Below the pieces are notes generated by a model. The model ran no database searches. It was not told the DNA's origin and saw only the letters and a list, made by a program, of their open reading frames with translations. Below are positions 48,558 through 58,313 of a stretch of 64,000 nucleotides of DNA, piece after piece (the stretch's first letter is position 1; every line of letters begins with the position of its first letter). The DNA is from Pseudonocardia acidicola (GTDB lineage Bacteria > Actinomycetota > Actinomycetes > Mycobacteriales > Pseudonocardiaceae). The stretch spans positions 1 to 64,000 of the forward strand of contig NZ_JAAXLA010000028.1 of the NCBI RefSeq assembly GCF_012911935.1, read 5' to 3'. The position numbers were made by a program, and so were the translations under genes.

Positions 48558-50546
48558 CTAGCGGGTGGCCAGGGCCCCGGTGGCGGTACCGCCGCGGGAG
48601 GACTGGACCAGGTACTGGGTCTGCAGCCTGGTCGGGCCGGGCCGGACCCGCACCGACCAGGCCCCGGTGGTGTCGACGGGGGAGGTCCCGATCTTCACCC
48701 ACGGCGCGGTCGCGTCGGGCCGGGTGTAGAGGACCACCACCGTGGCCGGGGCGAGGACCCCGGTGTTCCCGGCGATCGTCGCCGTCCCGTCGACGCGCAA
48801 CTCGCTGCCCGTCCGGTGCCGGGCGCTGCCGACGGTCACCGTGTCCCGCGGGACGTCGATCGTGACCTGGGTGCTGGACGGGTTGGCGCCGTTGTTGGTG
48901 GTCGTCAGCCGGATGACCGCCGGCCCGGTCGGCTCGTTGCGCGGGGCGCTGTCGGAGGTGGCTGCCGCGAAGGCGACCGTGGCGGTCGGCTTGGCGATCT
49001 TCGGGTCGGAGAAGGTCACCGCGGGGCCGCTCACCTGGCTCCACTCGTACGTCGTGGAGTTGGTCGACTGGCCGCCGTCCAGGGTGAACGTGGCGCCGCG
49101 GAGCGCCGAGGTCGGCGTGGCGACGGCCTTCGCCTGCGGGGTGGCGCCGGCGGGAACCCCGCCGCCCTCCGCGCACGGTGCCGGGTCGCAGATCGGACCG
49201 GGATCGGGTGCCGGGCTGGTGATCGGAGGCAGGCCGGGCGGCGACTCGGTGCCCCCGCTGACGGTCACCGGCGCGGTCGCGCTGCCGGTGGGCGAGGTGA
49301 CCTTCACCGTCATCGGCGGGGCCACGGTCGGGATGACCGCGCCGTCTTGACCGACGGGGACGTTGTAGCCGTTCACGGTGAGCGGCTCGCCGGTGGCCGA
49401 GGTCGCCTTCACGCGCAGGGACGCTCCGTCGAAGCTCGCCTCGGTGATCGTGATGCCGCTGGGCCGGGTGACGTCCACGACGCTCGTGCTCACCGGGTCG
49501 TCACCGATGTTACGGACGGTCACCTTGGCCGGCGGCGTGCCGTTCACCTTGACCCGGGCGTAGAACCGCTTCGACCCGGTGTCGGTGAGCATCGGGGTCG
49601 TCGTGATGACGGTGCCGTCGCCGACCACCTCGATGTCCCCGGAGTCGGCCTCGCTGGTCACGAAGACGTCGAGGAACTCCCCGTTCAGGACGGCCGCGTC
49701 GGCCTGCACGCCCTTGTTCGTCTGCAGCTTGCCCTGCAGGGAGAACAGGTCGGTCTCCACGGTCTCGGCCGGACCGCCCGGCGCGTTGCCCACCACGTAG
49801 GACACCGAGAACTTGTTGAAGTCGAACGGGCTGCCGGTGACCGTGTGCTCCACGTCGGGGTTGCCGATGTATCCGGCCGGGGCGTCGGCGCCCCAGCTCA
49901 GGAACGGGCCCAGGTTGCCCTTGAGCGCGGTCCGGAAGTTGCCCACGGCGGGCGAGATGTCCTCGGTGATACGGCCGGCACCGGTCTCGTCGGTGTCGAC
50001 GTCGATCGCACCGTAGGGGTGCTTGAAGTGCAGTGTCGTGTTCGGCGGGAAGTCGCGCACGACGATGCGCTGGCGGGCGAAGGTGATCTGGTCGCCGTCG
50101 GTCACGGTGTTGGCGAAGGCGGCCTCGAGGCCGAGGGTGAGCGTCGCGCGGCCCGCGCCCGCGGCGGAGGTCAGCTGCGAGCCCGCCAGCATGTAGAAGG
50201 CCTCCTCGGGGAAGTTGTCCGGGAACGAGATCGGCGCGGTCTCGTTCGGGACGTCGCCCGGCAGGAAGCCGCACAGCGGGTTGGTGTGGTCCAGGCAGAG
50301 CTCCAGACGCGTCCCCTTGCTGTCCTCGTACCAGGCCGGGAAACCGTGGGCGCTGTTCACCGGCCCGACGGCGGTCAGCCCGCCCGGGTTCTTCGTCACC
50401 ACGGCCGTGGCTGCGAGCGCAGCGGGCGCGGCGAGGACCGGCACGGCGAGTGCGGCGATCATCGCCGCGAGTCGTCTGGTGGTGAGGCGGCGGAGCAACC
50501 CCCGCCGCGGTGGCGCTGCGGCGCTGTCGTGCACGGACCTGTCCAT
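48558..50546 (-). CDS. Large secreted protein of unknown function
   Basis: A 662-residue exported protein. A basic region with twin arginines (RRGLLRRLTTRR) precedes a hydrophobic signal (LAAMIAALAVPVLAAPAALA), with likely cleavage after ALA. The mature part is Thr/Gly/Asp-rich beta sequence. A PKD-like segment (ATPTSALRGATFTLDGGQSTNSTTYEWSQ) lies near residue 480, and a second domain near the C-terminus resembles extracellular adhesion modules. No catalytic motif is evident. The ATG at 50546 is preceded by GGGAGATGGG. It stands alone, and its function is not recognised. The start from 50597 is unlikely. Confidence 0.7.
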   Translation of the reverse strand: MDRSVHDSAAAPPRRGLLRRLTTRRLAAMIAALAVPVLAAPAALAATAVVTKNPGGLTAVGPVNSAHGFPAWYEDSKGTRLELCLDHTNPLCGFLPGDVPNETAPISFPDNFPEEAFYMLAGSQLTSAAGAGRATLTLGLEAAFANTVTDGDQITFARQRIVVRDFPPNTTLHFKHPYGAIDVDTDETGAGRITEDISPAVGNFRTALKGNLGPFLSWGADAPAGYIGNPDVEHTVTGSPFDFNKFSVSYVVGNAPGGPAETVETDLFSLQGKLQTNKGVQADAAVLNGEFLDVFVTSEADSGDIEVVGDGTVITTTPMLTDTGSKRFYARVKVNGTPPAKVTVRNIGDDPVSTSVVDVTRPSGITITEASFDGASLRVKATSATGEPLTVNGYNVPVGQDGAVIPTVAPPMTVKVTSPTGSATAPVTVSGGTESPPGLPPITSPAPDPGPICDPAPCAEGGGVPAGATPQAKAVATPTSALRGATFTLDGGQSTNSTTYEWSQVSGPAVTFSDPKIAKPTATVAFAAATSDSAPRNEPTGPAVIRLTTTNNGANPSSTQVTIDVPRDTVTVGSARHRTGSELRVDGTATIAGNTGVLAPATVVVLYTRPDATAPWVKIGTSPVDTTGAWSVRVRPGPTRLQTQYLVQSSRGGTATGALATR

Positions 50547-50843
50547 CCCATCTCCCAGGTGCCTGAACTGCTCGCCTCCGCCGGCCTGTCCGGGCATGCG
50601 GAGCTGATCCGTGCCGATGGTCGATGAGTCCGGTTCGGCCGGGCAGCCGTTGGTGGGGGAGCGTGCAGCCCCTCAACTGAGGGGGCGCCGAGGGGAGCCG
50701 TCCGGACCACGCCGCCGACATACCTTCGGCCCAGCCGGCTCAGGCCCGTGGTCGGCTGGACGGCGCAGTCCCGATGGCCCGGCGCGTGCGCACACGTCGT
50801 GGCCGAGCGCTGCGGCCGTGGCGGTCCAGGTAGCGTCGGAGCC

Positions 50844-51911
50844 GTGGGATCAGTGGATGGGCGGCAGGGCGCGACGTCCGGCAGTGAGGATGCCCGGGTA
50901 TCCGAGCCGCGCCCGCAGGCGCCCGCGTCCGCCGACAACGGCACGACGGTTCCCGCCGCGGCCGTCGACTCGCCCGCCGGAGCCGGAGAGTCCGCAGCAG
51001 TGGCTGGTCCCGGCGCGCCCACGTCGCCGCAGGGCGGCGTGACCGGGCAGGTCCCGCACGGGCGGGCGGAACCGGTGCCGGCCGCCCCGCCACCGGGCCC
51101 CGCGCCTGCGCCCCCGCCCGGCTGGGGCCCGCCGCCACCCGGCTGGGCCCTGCAGCCCCGCTGGGGTCCGCCGCCCGCGGGCTACCCGCCGCCCTTCCCG
51201 CCGGAACCGCCGGCTCCGCGCAAGCCGCCGCACCGCTGGGGCTTCGGTGCCTACGTGCTGGTCGAGCTCATCTTCCTGTCCGTGTCGGCGCTGCTCGGCT
51301 GGTTGGTGCTGGGCCGCGGCCAGGTGACGGTCGGCGCGCTGGCCCTCGGCCTCGCGGTTCCCACCGTGATCGCAGCGGCGGCGGCGTTGCTGATCACCCG
51401 GCTGCGCGGCAACGGCCCGCGAATCGACCTGGGCCTGGAGTGGTCGTGGCGCGACGTCGGGCTGGGCCTGGCGTTCGGCTTCGGCGGGCTCGTCCTGACG
51501 ATCCCGGCCTCGATCGCCTACGCGGCCATCCTCGGCCACGACACGTCGTCGGCCGTGGGAGACCTGTTCAACGGTGTCCGGGCCGGTCCGGGGGCCGCGA
51601 TCGGCGTCTTCCTCATCGTGGTGTTCCTCGCTCCGCTGTGCGAGGAGATCGTCTACCGCGGTCTGCTCTGGGGGGCGATGGAGAAGCACGGCGCGGGCCG
51701 CTGGCTGGCGTTCGCGCTGACCACGCTGCTGTTCGCGCTGGCCCACTTCGAGTTCACCCGCACGCCGTTGCTGTTCATCGTCGCGATCCCGATCGGGCTC
51801 GCGCGGCTGTACACCGGGCGGCTGCTGGCCAGCGTCGTCGCCCACCAGATCAACAACTTGCTGCCGGGGTTGGCGCTGCTGTTCGCGCTGCTCGGCGTCG
51901 CCCCGATGTGA
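50844..51911 (+). CDS. CPBP-family intramembrane metalloprotease
   Basis: A 355-residue CPBP (Abi/CAAX-type) protein. The first 120 residues are Pro/Gly/Ala-rich with WGPPPPGW-like repeats, probably disordered and cytoplasmic. Eight membrane segments follow with the catalytic motifs EEIVYRGLLWG, FALAHFEF and HQINN, as required for activity. TAGCGT (50831-50836) lies seven bases before the GTG at 50844, so a leaderless start is likely and the longer frame from 50748 is rejected. Substrates are unknown. Confidence 0.87.
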   Translation: MGSVDGRQGATSGSEDARVSEPRPQAPASADNGTTVPAAAVDSPAGAGESAAVAGPGAPTSPQGGVTGQVPHGRAEPVPAAPPPGPAPAPPPGWGPPPPGWALQPRWGPPPAGYPPPFPPEPPAPRKPPHRWGFGAYVLVELIFLSVSALLGWLVLGRGQVTVGALALGLAVPTVIAAAAALLITRLRGNGPRIDLGLEWSWRDVGLGLAFGFGGLVLTIPASIAYAAILGHDTSSAVGDLFNGVRAGPGAAIGVFLIVVFLAPLCEEIVYRGLLWGAMEKHGAGRWLAFALTTLLFALAHFEFTRTPLLFIVAIPIGLARLYTGRLLASVVAHQINNLLPGLALLFALLGVAPM

Positions 51912-51997
51912 TCGGACTGCGGCCGCGGGACCGATCACCGAGCGGGGTGAGGCGGGCGTTATCCCGGCTCCGTTCGTCCGACGGGCGGGGCATCTGG

Positions 51998-52136
51998 CAG
52001 AATGGTCGATCGGCCCCGCGGCTGGCCCTCTACCGTGCCGCGGCCACAGACGTCGAGTGAAGCGCAGCCCGTACCCCCACGCGAGCCGCGCGGACTCATC
52101 GCAGCAGGACCCGATCCGCGAGGAGCAGTAAACAGC
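51998..52136 (+). promoter_or_regulatory. Promoter and leader of the rpsP operon
   Basis: CAGAAT (51998-52003) is a candidate -10 with no clear -35. A long leader of about 120 bases follows to the rpsP GTG, ending in GGACCCGATCCGCGAGGAG. Its length suggests regulation, but no known element is assigned. Confidence 0.4.
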
Positions 52137-52583
52137 GTGGCCGTCAAGATCAAGCTGATGAGGCTGGGCAAGATCCGTCAGCCGTACTACCGCATCGTCG
52201 TCGCCGACGCGCGCACCCGGCGTAGCGGCCGGGCGATCGAGACCATCGGCAAGTACCACCCGAAGAACGAGCCGAGCCTGATCGAGGTCGACTCGGACCG
52301 GGCCCAGTACTGGCTGGGCGTCGGCGCGCAGCCGACCGAGTCGGTCCAGAACCTGCTCGAGATCACCGGCGACTGGCAGAAGTTCAAGGGTCTGCCGGCC
52401 GAGAGCCGGCTCAAGCCGCAGTCGGTGAAGGTCGACAAGCTCACCCGCTTCCAGGAGGCGCTCGCCGCGGCCGGCCAGGAGCCGACCACCGAGGCCACCA
52501 CGCCGAAGAAGAAGGCCGACCGCCGTCCGAAGGCCGATGAGGCCGGTGCCGACGGCGAGGCTGCCGAGGCCACCGAGTCGTGA
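52137..52583 (+). CDS. rpsP: 30S ribosomal protein S16
   Basis: Small-subunit assembly protein, 148 residues. The family core [24 protein letters not shown] and ETIGKYHPK is at the start. A Lys/Ala/Glu-rich tail extends beyond the usual 80-90 residues, common in actinobacteria. GTG start with AGGAG eleven bases upstream. khpA overlaps by four bases. Confidence 0.97.
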   Translation: MAVKIKLMRLGKIRQPYYRIVVADARTRRSGRAIETIGKYHPKNEPSLIEVDSDRAQYWLGVGAQPTESVQNLLEITGDWQKFKGLPAESRLKPQSVKVDKLTRFQEALAAAGQEPTTEATTPKKKADRRPKADEAGADGEAAEATES

Positions 52584-52819
52584 GCGTCCTCGCGGACGCC
52601 CTGGAGCACCTCGTTCGAGGGATCGTTGATCACCCGGACGATGTGCGGGTGGATCTCGTGACGAGCCGGCGCGGCCGCACCCTCGAGGTCCGGGTGCACC
52701 CCGACGACCTCGGCAAGGTGATCGGCCGTGGTGGTCGCACCGCCACCGCGCTGCGCACCGTCATCGGTGGCATCGGCGGCCGGGGTGTGCGGGTGGATGT
52801 CGTCGACACCGACCGCTGA
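52580..52819 (+). CDS. khpA: KH-domain RNA-binding protein KhpA
   Basis: A 79-residue single KH domain with the GxxG loop in [15 protein letters not shown]. KhpA proteins bind RNA and in some bacteria work with KhpB in cell elongation. GTG start overlapping the rpsP stop (GTGA). It is the orthologue by position of mycobacterial Rv2908c. Confidence 0.94.
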   Translation: MSVLADALEHLVRGIVDHPDDVRVDLVTSRRGRTLEVRVHPDDLGKVIGRGGRTATALRTVIGGIGGRGVRVDVVDTDR

Positions 52820-53333
52820 GCTCCTGGTCGGCATCATCGTCCGACCACACGGCCTGCGCGGCGAGCTCGTCGTCGAGGTACGGACCGACTCCCCTGAGGA
52901 ACGGTTCGCCCCCGGGACGGTGCTCGCCGCGCGCCGGGCCGGTGCGCCCGACGGTGTGCTGACCGTCGAGTCCTCGCGCCCGCACTCCGGGCGGCTGCTC
53001 GTGCGCTTCGTCGAGGCCACCGACCGCACTGCCGCTGAGGAGCTGCGCGGCACCCGATTGCTGATCGCCACCGATGCGCTGCCGCCGACCGGTGACCCCG
53101 ACACCTTCCACATCCACCAGCTCGAGGGCCTGCGTGCCGAGCTGGAGGACGGCTCCGTCGTCGGCACCGTGCGCGAGGTCGTGCACGGCCCCGGCGGCGA
53201 ACTGCTCGTCCTGGCCCGCCCCGACCGGCCCGACGCCCTGGTGCCGTTCGTGCTGGCCATCGTCCCCACCGTCGACCTGGACGGCGGCCGGATCGTGCTC
53301 ACCCCGCCCGAGGGTCTGCTCGACGTCGACTGA
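52797..53333 (+). CDS. rimM: 16S rRNA maturation factor RimM
   Basis: Assists late 30S assembly near S19. The 178 residues have the N-terminal [20 protein letters not shown] and a C-terminal PRC-barrel ([60 protein letters not shown]). The ATG at 52797 overlaps the khpA end by 23 bases; this short start gives the normal family length. Confidence 0.94.
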   Translation: MSSTPTAELLVGIIVRPHGLRGELVVEVRTDSPEERFAPGTVLAARRAGAPDGVLTVESSRPHSGRLLVRFVEATDRTAAEELRGTRLLIATDALPPTGDPDTFHIHQLEGLRAELEDGSVVGTVREVVHGPGGELLVLARPDRPDALVPFVLAIVPTVDLDGGRIVLTPPEGLLDVD

Positions 53334-53391
53334 TCGGCCGCGTCGGCCGCCGTGCTCGTTGCCGCCGGCCTGGCCGTGTCCCTCTCCCTCC

Positions 53392-53409
53392 CGCGCGCCG
53401 CAGCGCGCG
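53392..53409 (+). terminator. Hairpin between rimM and the HTH gene
   Basis: CGCGCGC (53392-53398) pairs with GCGCGCG (53403-53409) across CGCA. It lies after rimM and before the operator region of the next operon, so it may end the rpsP-rimM transcript. Confidence 0.5.
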
Positions 53410-53440
53410 TTCCCCGTTCGCGGAGCGCCCTGACCTCGGT

Positions 53441-53483
53441 GTCAACTTTGGTTGACGCGGGCCGGAGGTCAACGTAGGTTGAC
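53441..53483 (+). promoter_or_regulatory. Promoter with two identical operators before the HTH/Clp-N operon
   Basis: GTCAAC-N4-GTTGAC occurs twice: 53441-53456 and 53468-53483, centres 27 bases apart. TTGACG (53452-53457) and TAGGTT (53475-53480) form a -35/-10 pair 17 bases apart, and the ATG follows six bases later. One operator covers the -35 and the other the -10, so binding would block transcription of the HTH gene downstream. Confidence 0.85.
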
Positions 53484-53486
53484 GTC

Positions 53487-53702
53487 ATGGCCGATGCGAC
53501 GAAGGTGGCGGCGGCGGCGTCCAGCAAGGACCCGGCCGTAGGACTGGCGGCGGTGGCGTCCCTGCGCAACCTGCTCGAGTCGCTGGAGGAGCTGCAGGTG
53601 ACCAACGCCCGCTCCCAGGGCTGGTCCTGGCAGCAGATCGCCGATGTCCTGCAGGTCAGCAGGCAGGCGGTGCACAAGAAGTACCGACGGTTCGGGTTCT
53701 GA
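53487..53702 (+). CDS. Small HTH regulator, probable autorepressor
   Basis: A 71-residue protein whose C-terminal half is a helix-turn-helix (GWSWQQIADVLQVSRQAVHKKYRRFG), preceded by a short helical region for dimerisation (LRNLLESLEELQVTNARSQ). Two identical palindromes overlap its promoter, suggesting autoregulation. The ATG lies six bases after a perfect -10, so it is leaderless. A Clp-N-domain protein follows 17 bases later. Such HTH/Clp-N pairs recur in actinobacteria, from memory. Confidence 0.85.
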   Translation: MADATKVAAAASSKDPAVGLAAVASLRNLLESLEELQVTNARSQGWSWQQIADVLQVSRQAVHKKYRRFGF

Positions 53703-53719
53703 GCTTCCAGGGGGCGACG

Positions 53720-54286
53720 ATGTTCGAGCGGTTCACGGGCGAGGCGCGGCGGGCGGTCGTGATCGCCCAGGAGGATGCGCGCGAGCGGCGCGACATGATC
53801 CACACGGAGAACCTGCTCGTCGGCCTGTTCGGGGTGCCCGGCGCTCCGGCGGTCGCACTGCTCGCCGAGTACGGCGTCGACCGTGCGTCGGTGATCGCAG
53901 CCGTCGAACGGCTGCGCCAGGCCGGCGGCCCGGCCTCCGACGCCGAGGCACTCGCCACGCTGGGCATTGACCTCGACGAGGTCCGCAGGCAGGCCGAGGA
54001 GGCGTTCGGTCCCGGTGCGCTCGACCGGACCCGGGCGGCGCGCCGGCGCGGCCGGTTGCGCGGCGGACACATCCCGTTCCACCGGGACACCGAGAAGGCG
54101 CTCGAACTCGCGCTACGCGAGGCCGTCCGGCTCAAGCATCGCCACATCGGCACCGAGCACCTGCTCCTCGGGCTGCTGCACGCCGAGACCGGAGCCGCCC
54201 GGCACATCCTCGCCGCCCACGGCGTCACGCTCGACGGCATGCGGGCGGCGGTCGCAGGCCTGGGACGCGGCGCGGCCAGCGGCTGA
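53720..54286 (+). CDS. Clp N-terminal-domain protein without ATPase
   Basis: A 188-residue protein with two Clp-N repeats: [37 protein letters not shown] near the start and [39 protein letters not shown] near the end, joined by a basic linker. The AAA+ modules of ClpC are absent. Such proteins may act as adaptors or decoys for ClpCP substrates; that is inference. It is in an operon with the HTH gene and inserted between rimM and trmD. Confidence 0.9.
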   Translation: MFERFTGEARRAVVIAQEDARERRDMIHTENLLVGLFGVPGAPAVALLAEYGVDRASVIAAVERLRQAGGPASDAEALATLGIDLDEVRRQAEEAFGPGALDRTRAARRRGRLRGGHIPFHRDTEKALELALREAVRLKHRHIGTEHLLLGLLHAETGAARHILAAHGVTLDGMRAAVAGLGRGAASG

Positions 54287-54335
54287 GCCGCGGTCGGAGG
54301 ATCCGGCGCGATCCGGCTCTGCGAGGATCCACCCA

Positions 54336-55118
54336 GTGCGGATCGACGTCGTCACCATCTTCCCCGGCTACCTGGCCCCGCTGCGCGAAGCGCTGCTCGG
54401 CCGGGCCATCGACGCCGGCCTGATCACGGTGGCCGTGCACGACCTGCGCCGCTGGACCCACGACGTGCACCAGGCGGTGGACGATGCGCCCTACGGCGGC
54501 GGACCGGGCATGGTCATGCGCCCGCAGGTGTGGGGGGAGGCGCTCGACGAGGTCGTCGGGCCGATCGACGCGGCCATGCCACCGCCGCGCCTGATCGTGC
54601 CGACCCCGGCCGGGCGGCCGTTCACCCAGGCGCTGGCCCACGAATACGCGGCCGAGCAACGGCTGGTCTTCGCGTGCGGCCGCTACGAGGGCATCGACCA
54701 GCGGGTCATCGACGACGCCGCGGCGCGGATGCCGGTCGACGAGGTGAGCATCGGTGACTACGTGCTGGTCGGCGGCGAGGCCGCGGTCCTGGTGATCGTC
54801 GAGGCGGTGGCCCGGCTGCTGCCAGGCGTGCTCGGCAACCCGGCCTCCGCGGAGCAGGACTCGTTCTCCGACGGGCTGCTCGAGGGCCCTGCCTACACAC
54901 GCCCGGAGACCTGGCGCGGACGGTCGGTGCCCGACGTGCTGCGCAGCGGCAACCACGGCGCGATCGCCCGCTGGCGCCGGGACCGGTCACTGGAGCGCAC
55001 CGCGGCGCGACGGCCCGACCTGCTCGCGGCCCTGCCGCCGGACGCCCTGGATCGGGCGGACCGGGCGCTTCTCGATACCCTGACCTCGCCGGAGACCGAC
55101 CTTGACGGGGTGGGCTGA
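54336..55118 (+). CDS. trmD: tRNA (guanine-N1)-methyltransferase TrmD
   Basis: Methylates G37 of tRNAs to prevent frameshifting. The 260 residues have the SPOUT-fold blocks [29 protein letters not shown], the trefoil-knot region [28 protein letters not shown] and a C-terminal DNA/RNA-binding domain. GTG at 54336. It lies after the inserted HTH/Clp-N pair rather than next to rimM, so it may have its own promoter. Confidence 0.96.
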   Translation: MRIDVVTIFPGYLAPLREALLGRAIDAGLITVAVHDLRRWTHDVHQAVDDAPYGGGPGMVMRPQVWGEALDEVVGPIDAAMPPPRLIVPTPAGRPFTQALAHEYAAEQRLVFACGRYEGIDQRVIDDAAARMPVDEVSIGDYVLVGGEAAVLVIVEAVARLLPGVLGNPASAEQDSFSDGLLEGPAYTRPETWRGRSVPDVLRSGNHGAIARWRRDRSLERTAARRPDLLAALPPDALDRADRALLDTLTSPETDLDGVG

Positions 55119-55266
55119 CCGGCCGGTTTCACCCCCGCGATGCACGTCTGGCACTATGGACGGGTTGCCAGCGCCCGACGCACCCGCCGGGCCAGCCGGG
55201 CACCACCCCCCTCGAGTGGAGCGGTGCCCCTGCATGACCGCAATCAGACGAGGACGGACCTGCGCG

Positions 55267-55626
55267 ATGAACACCCTGGACGCACTGGACGCACAGATGC
55301 TGCGCTCCGACATCCCCGACTTCCGGCCGGGTGACACGCTCAAGGTCCACGTGAAGGTCATCGAGGGCACGCGTTCGCGGGTCCAGGTCTTCCAGGGCGT
55401 CGTCATCCGCCGCCAGGGCTCCGGCGCCCGCGAGACCTTCACGGTCCGCAAGGTGTCCTTCGGGGTCGGCGTCGAGCGCACCTTCCCGGTGCACTCGCCG
55501 AACCTGGACAAGATCGAGGTCTTCACCCGCGGTGATGTCCGCCGGGCGAAGCTTTATTACCTTCGTGAGCTTCGCGGCAAGGCTGCGAAGATCAAGGAGA
55601 AGCGGGAGACCCCGAACGCGTCCTGA
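55267..55626 (+). CDS. rplS: 50S ribosomal protein L19
   Basis: Large-subunit protein at the 30S-50S interface, 119 residues. Family core: [59 protein letters not shown], and the C-terminal [21 protein letters not shown]. The ATG at 55267 follows GAGGA. A leader of about 110 bases lies downstream of a CACTAT -10-like element near 55149. Confidence 0.97.
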   Translation: MNTLDALDAQMLRSDIPDFRPGDTLKVHVKVIEGTRSRVQVFQGVVIRRQGSGARETFTVRKVSFGVGVERTFPVHSPNLDKIEVFTRGDVRRAKLYYLRELRGKAAKIKEKRETPNAS

Positions 55627-55669
55627 CCATCACACTTCTGTGATGGAAAGGTGACGTAGCCTCGTGGGT

Positions 55670-56995
55670 GTGGCGCTACCCGAGCTTCCCGACGACCGCC
55701 GGGCGCAGCCCCAGCGGTACGCCCCGGCGAGCCAGTCGGCGCCCCACCCACCTGCCGCGCCTGGTCGGCCGTCGCCGCCGCGGCGGTACGAACCGCCGTC
55801 TCCCCCGGGCAACGGACGCCCCGGTCCGCCGCCGGTGGGCGGCGGACCGCGCAACGGCCAGGTAGCACCGCCGCGTGGTGGCCAGCCCGGTCCGCCGCCT
55901 GGGCGGCGGACCGAGCCACCCCGGCGGATCCCGCCTCCGGCCGAGCCGGCCGGGAGCGACCCGGAGCCGGAGACGACGCACATCCCCGCCGTCGACCCCC
56001 CTGCTGCCGACACCCCGGCCAGCCCGGGCCGGCACCGGCGCCGCGCCGGTGAGTCGCCCACGGGCCGTCCGGTCTCGTCCTTCCAGCAGGCCGATGCCGG
56101 CTCGGGGGAGGAGAAGGCCCGCCCGCCCCGCGGCGGGCGCCGGCGGCGGCCGACGTTCTGGAAGGAACTGCCGCTGCTCATCGTGGTGGCGTTGCTCCTG
56201 ACGTTCCTCATTCAGACGTTCCTGGCCAAGGTCTACGTCATCCCGTCGGGGTCGATGGAGACGACGCTGCACGGCTGTACCGGCTGCGACAACGACCGGG
56301 TGCTCGTCGACAAGGTCAGCTACCGGTTCACCGACCCGGCCCCGGGCGACGTGGTGGTGTTCCGCGGCCCGGACAGCTGGAACAGCGAGATCACCGTCCA
56401 GCAGCCGAACAGCGCGCTGGTCCGCGGCCTGCAGCAGCTCGGCTCGCTGGTCGGCCTCGCCCCGCCCGACGAGAAGGACTTCGTCAAGCGCGTCATCGCC
56501 GTCGGCGGCCAGACCGTGTCCTGCTGTGACTCGCGCAACCGCGTGATGGTCAACGGCCAGCCGCTCGACGAGCCCTACATCTACTACCTGCCCGAGGCCG
56601 GCCCGGCGCGGCAGGTCCCGTTCGGGCCGGTCACGGTTCCCCCGGGGGAGCTCTGGATGATGGGTGACAGCCGCAACAACTCGGCCGACTCCCGGGTGCC
56701 CGGCCACGGCCCCGTCCCGGTGGCGAACGTCATCGGCAAGGCCCGGCTGATCGTGCTGCCGTTCTCCCGCTTCGGCTGGATCCCGTCCCCCGACCCGCAG
56801 ACCACCGCCGTCGGCATGCCCGCCGGGGGCGGTCCGGCGAACTCGGGCGCGCCGCTGGCCCTCGGGATGCTCGGCACGCTGCCGCTGGCCGCCGGGCGCC
56901 GGTGGCGGGCCCGCTGGGAGGATGACGTGACGGGTTTCCTGCCGTCCCGCAGCGTGCCGCCGCGACGGCGCCCGCGCGGGCGCGGCCTGCGCTGA
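55670..56995 (+). CDS. lepB: Signal peptidase I
   Basis: Cleaves signal peptides at the outer face of the membrane. The 441 residues begin with a Pro/Gly-rich cytoplasmic region of about 165 residues. A membrane helix follows ([20 protein letters not shown]), then the catalytic PSGSMETTL with Ser195 and [10 protein letters not shown] with Lys273, the conserved [12 protein letters not shown], and a second hydrophobic segment near the C-terminus. The GTG at 55670 lies seven bases after TAGCCT (55657-55662), supporting a leaderless start. Confidence 0.95.
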   Translation: MALPELPDDRRAQPQRYAPASQSAPHPPAAPGRPSPPRRYEPPSPPGNGRPGPPPVGGGPRNGQVAPPRGGQPGPPPGRRTEPPRRIPPPAEPAGSDPEPETTHIPAVDPPAADTPASPGRHRRRAGESPTGRPVSSFQQADAGSGEEKARPPRGGRRRRPTFWKELPLLIVVALLLTFLIQTFLAKVYVIPSGSMETTLHGCTGCDNDRVLVDKVSYRFTDPAPGDVVVFRGPDSWNSEITVQQPNSALVRGLQQLGSLVGLAPPDEKDFVKRVIAVGGQTVSCCDSRNRVMVNGQPLDEPYIYYLPEAGPARQVPFGPVTVPPGELWMMGDSRNNSADSRVPGHGPVPVANVIGKARLIVLPFSRFGWIPSPDPQTTAVGMPAGGGPANSGAPLALGMLGTLPLAAGRRWRARWEDDVTGFLPSRSVPPRRRPRGRGLR

Positions 56996-57006
56996 CCGGG
57001 GGTTCT

Positions 57007-57804
57007 GTGCCGGTACGTCCCAACGGGCGCAAGCCCCGAGTCCCGTCCTTCGTGCTGCCGCCGGACTGGCGGCCTGCGCGCGCCGTCGTCCGCCGCTCGG
57101 CGGGCAGTTGGACCCTGCAGAGCACGCTGGACCGGCACGGCCTCGGGCCGGTCGCCGGCGTCGACGAGGCCGGACGAGGGGCCTGCGCCGGGCCGCTCGT
57201 GGTCGCGGCCTGTGTGCTGCGGCCCGGCGACGCCAAGCGGCTCGAGGGCCTGACCGACTCCAAGATGCTCACCGCGGCCGCCCGCGAGGAGTACTACCGG
57301 TTGATCGTCCGGAGGGCCGCCGACCACGCGGTCGTCGTCATCCCGCCGGCCGAGGTCGACCGGCGCGGCGTGCACGTCGCCAACATCGAGGGCATGCGGC
57401 GCGCCGTCGCCGGGCTGTCCGAGCCGCCGGGGTACGTACTGACCGACGGGTTCGCGGTGCGCGGGTTCGGTCGCCCGGCCCTGGCCGTGCCGAAGGGCGA
57501 CCAGGTCGCGGCGTGCGTCGCGGCCGCGTCCGTGCTGGCCAAGGTGACGCGGGACCGGATCATGGTCGAGTTGGACGCGCAGCTGCCGCAGTACGGGTTC
57601 GCGCTGCACAAGGGCTACTGCACGCCTGTTCACGACGCCGCGCTGGCGGAACACGGTCCGAGCGCGGTGCATCGCTACTCGTTCGTCAACGTGTCCGCGG
57701 TCGCGGCGGCCACCGCCGCTGTCGGGCCCGCCACCGCCCTGGTCCACAATGGGATGCTCACGCCGGTGGTGGGCCCGCAAGCCCGAGAAGGAGTACAGCT
57801 GTGA
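57007..57804 (+). CDS. rnhB: Ribonuclease HII
   Basis: Removes RNA from RNA-DNA hybrids, including single ribonucleotides. The 265 residues carry the catalytic [29 protein letters not shown] (third acidic position) and [14 protein letters not shown] helix residues. GTG start shortly after lepB, and its TGA overlaps the DUF2469 GTG, so it is cotranscribed. Confidence 0.95.
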   Translation: MPVRPNGRKPRVPSFVLPPDWRPARAVVRRSAGSWTLQSTLDRHGLGPVAGVDEAGRGACAGPLVVAACVLRPGDAKRLEGLTDSKMLTAAAREEYYRLIVRRAADHAVVVIPPAEVDRRGVHVANIEGMRRAVAGLSEPPGYVLTDGFAVRGFGRPALAVPKGDQVAACVAAASVLAKVTRDRIMVELDAQLPQYGFALHKGYCTPVHDAALAEHGPSAVHRYSFVNVSAVAAATAAVGPATALVHNGMLTPVVGPQAREGVQL

Positions 57805-58124
57805 GCGCCGAGGATCTCGAGAAGTACGAGACCGAGATGGAGCTCACGCTCTACAAGGAGTACCGGGACATCGTCTCCCAGTTCTCCTACGTCGTGGAGA
57901 CCGAGCGCCGCTTCTACCTCGCGAACTCGGTCGACGTGGCGCCGCGCAACGCGGACGGTGAGGTCTACTTCGAGGTCCGGATGTCCGACGCGTGGGTGTG
58001 GGACATGTACCGTCCGGCGCGCTTCGTCAAGAACGTCCGGGTGCTCACGTTCAAGGACGTGAACATCGAGGAGCTCGACAAGCCCGACCTGCGGCTGCCC
58101 GGGGGCGACACGTTCGGCTCCTGA
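57801..58124 (+). CDS. DUF2469 family protein
   Basis: A 107-residue actinobacterial protein of unknown role, conserved next to rnhB (M. tuberculosis Rv2901c). The family sequence [20 protein letters not shown] and [16 protein letters not shown] is clear, followed by [28 protein letters not shown]. The GTG overlaps the rnhB stop (GTGA). Confidence 0.94.
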   Translation: MSAEDLEKYETEMELTLYKEYRDIVSQFSYVVETERRFYLANSVDVAPRNADGEVYFEVRMSDAWVWDMYRPARFVKNVRVLTFKDVNIEELDKPDLRLPGGDTFGS

Positions 58125-58179
58125 CCGGCAGGGCCCGGGTTGGGCCATCCCGCCGATGCCAGGCCCGGCCGGGCCGGTC

Positions 58180-58185
58180 TAGCGT
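58180..58185 (+). promoter_or_regulatory. Candidate -10 of the gnd-relic/zwf transcript
   Basis: TAGCGT lies 39 bases before the ATG of the short remnant frame. No confident -35 is seen. It would produce a transcript with a normal leader rather than a leaderless one. Confidence 0.4.
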
Positions 58186-58223
58186 TGCCCCCTCTGTGCC
58201 ACGACGTCGACGTGGAGCCTGGC

Positions 58224-58313
58224 ATGAGGATCGGCACGTTGGGGCGCGTTGCGGTGCGGTCCGCCGGAGGCAGGGAGTTCGGCGGCCACGACGAGAAGCG
58301 GGCGTCACGGTGA
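58224..58313 (+). pseudogene. Remnant of 6-phosphogluconate dehydrogenase gene (internal deletion)
   Basis: A 29-codon frame begins MRIGTLGR, like the N-terminus of NAD-type Gnd proteins, and ends REFGGHDEKRASR, like their C-terminal FGGHxEK. Everything between is missing, so a deletion of most of the gene is inferred. It keeps the GTGA overlap with zwf that a functional gnd-zwf operon would have. It may still be translated, which would feed ribosomes to zwf. The assignment rests on short matches at both ends. Confidence 0.6.

Noticed and set aside
54318..54338. GAGGAT seven bases before the trmD GTG as a leaderless -10
   Set aside because: The same bases can serve as a GAGGA ribosome site, and no -35 is visible, so it is not counted among the leaderless starts.
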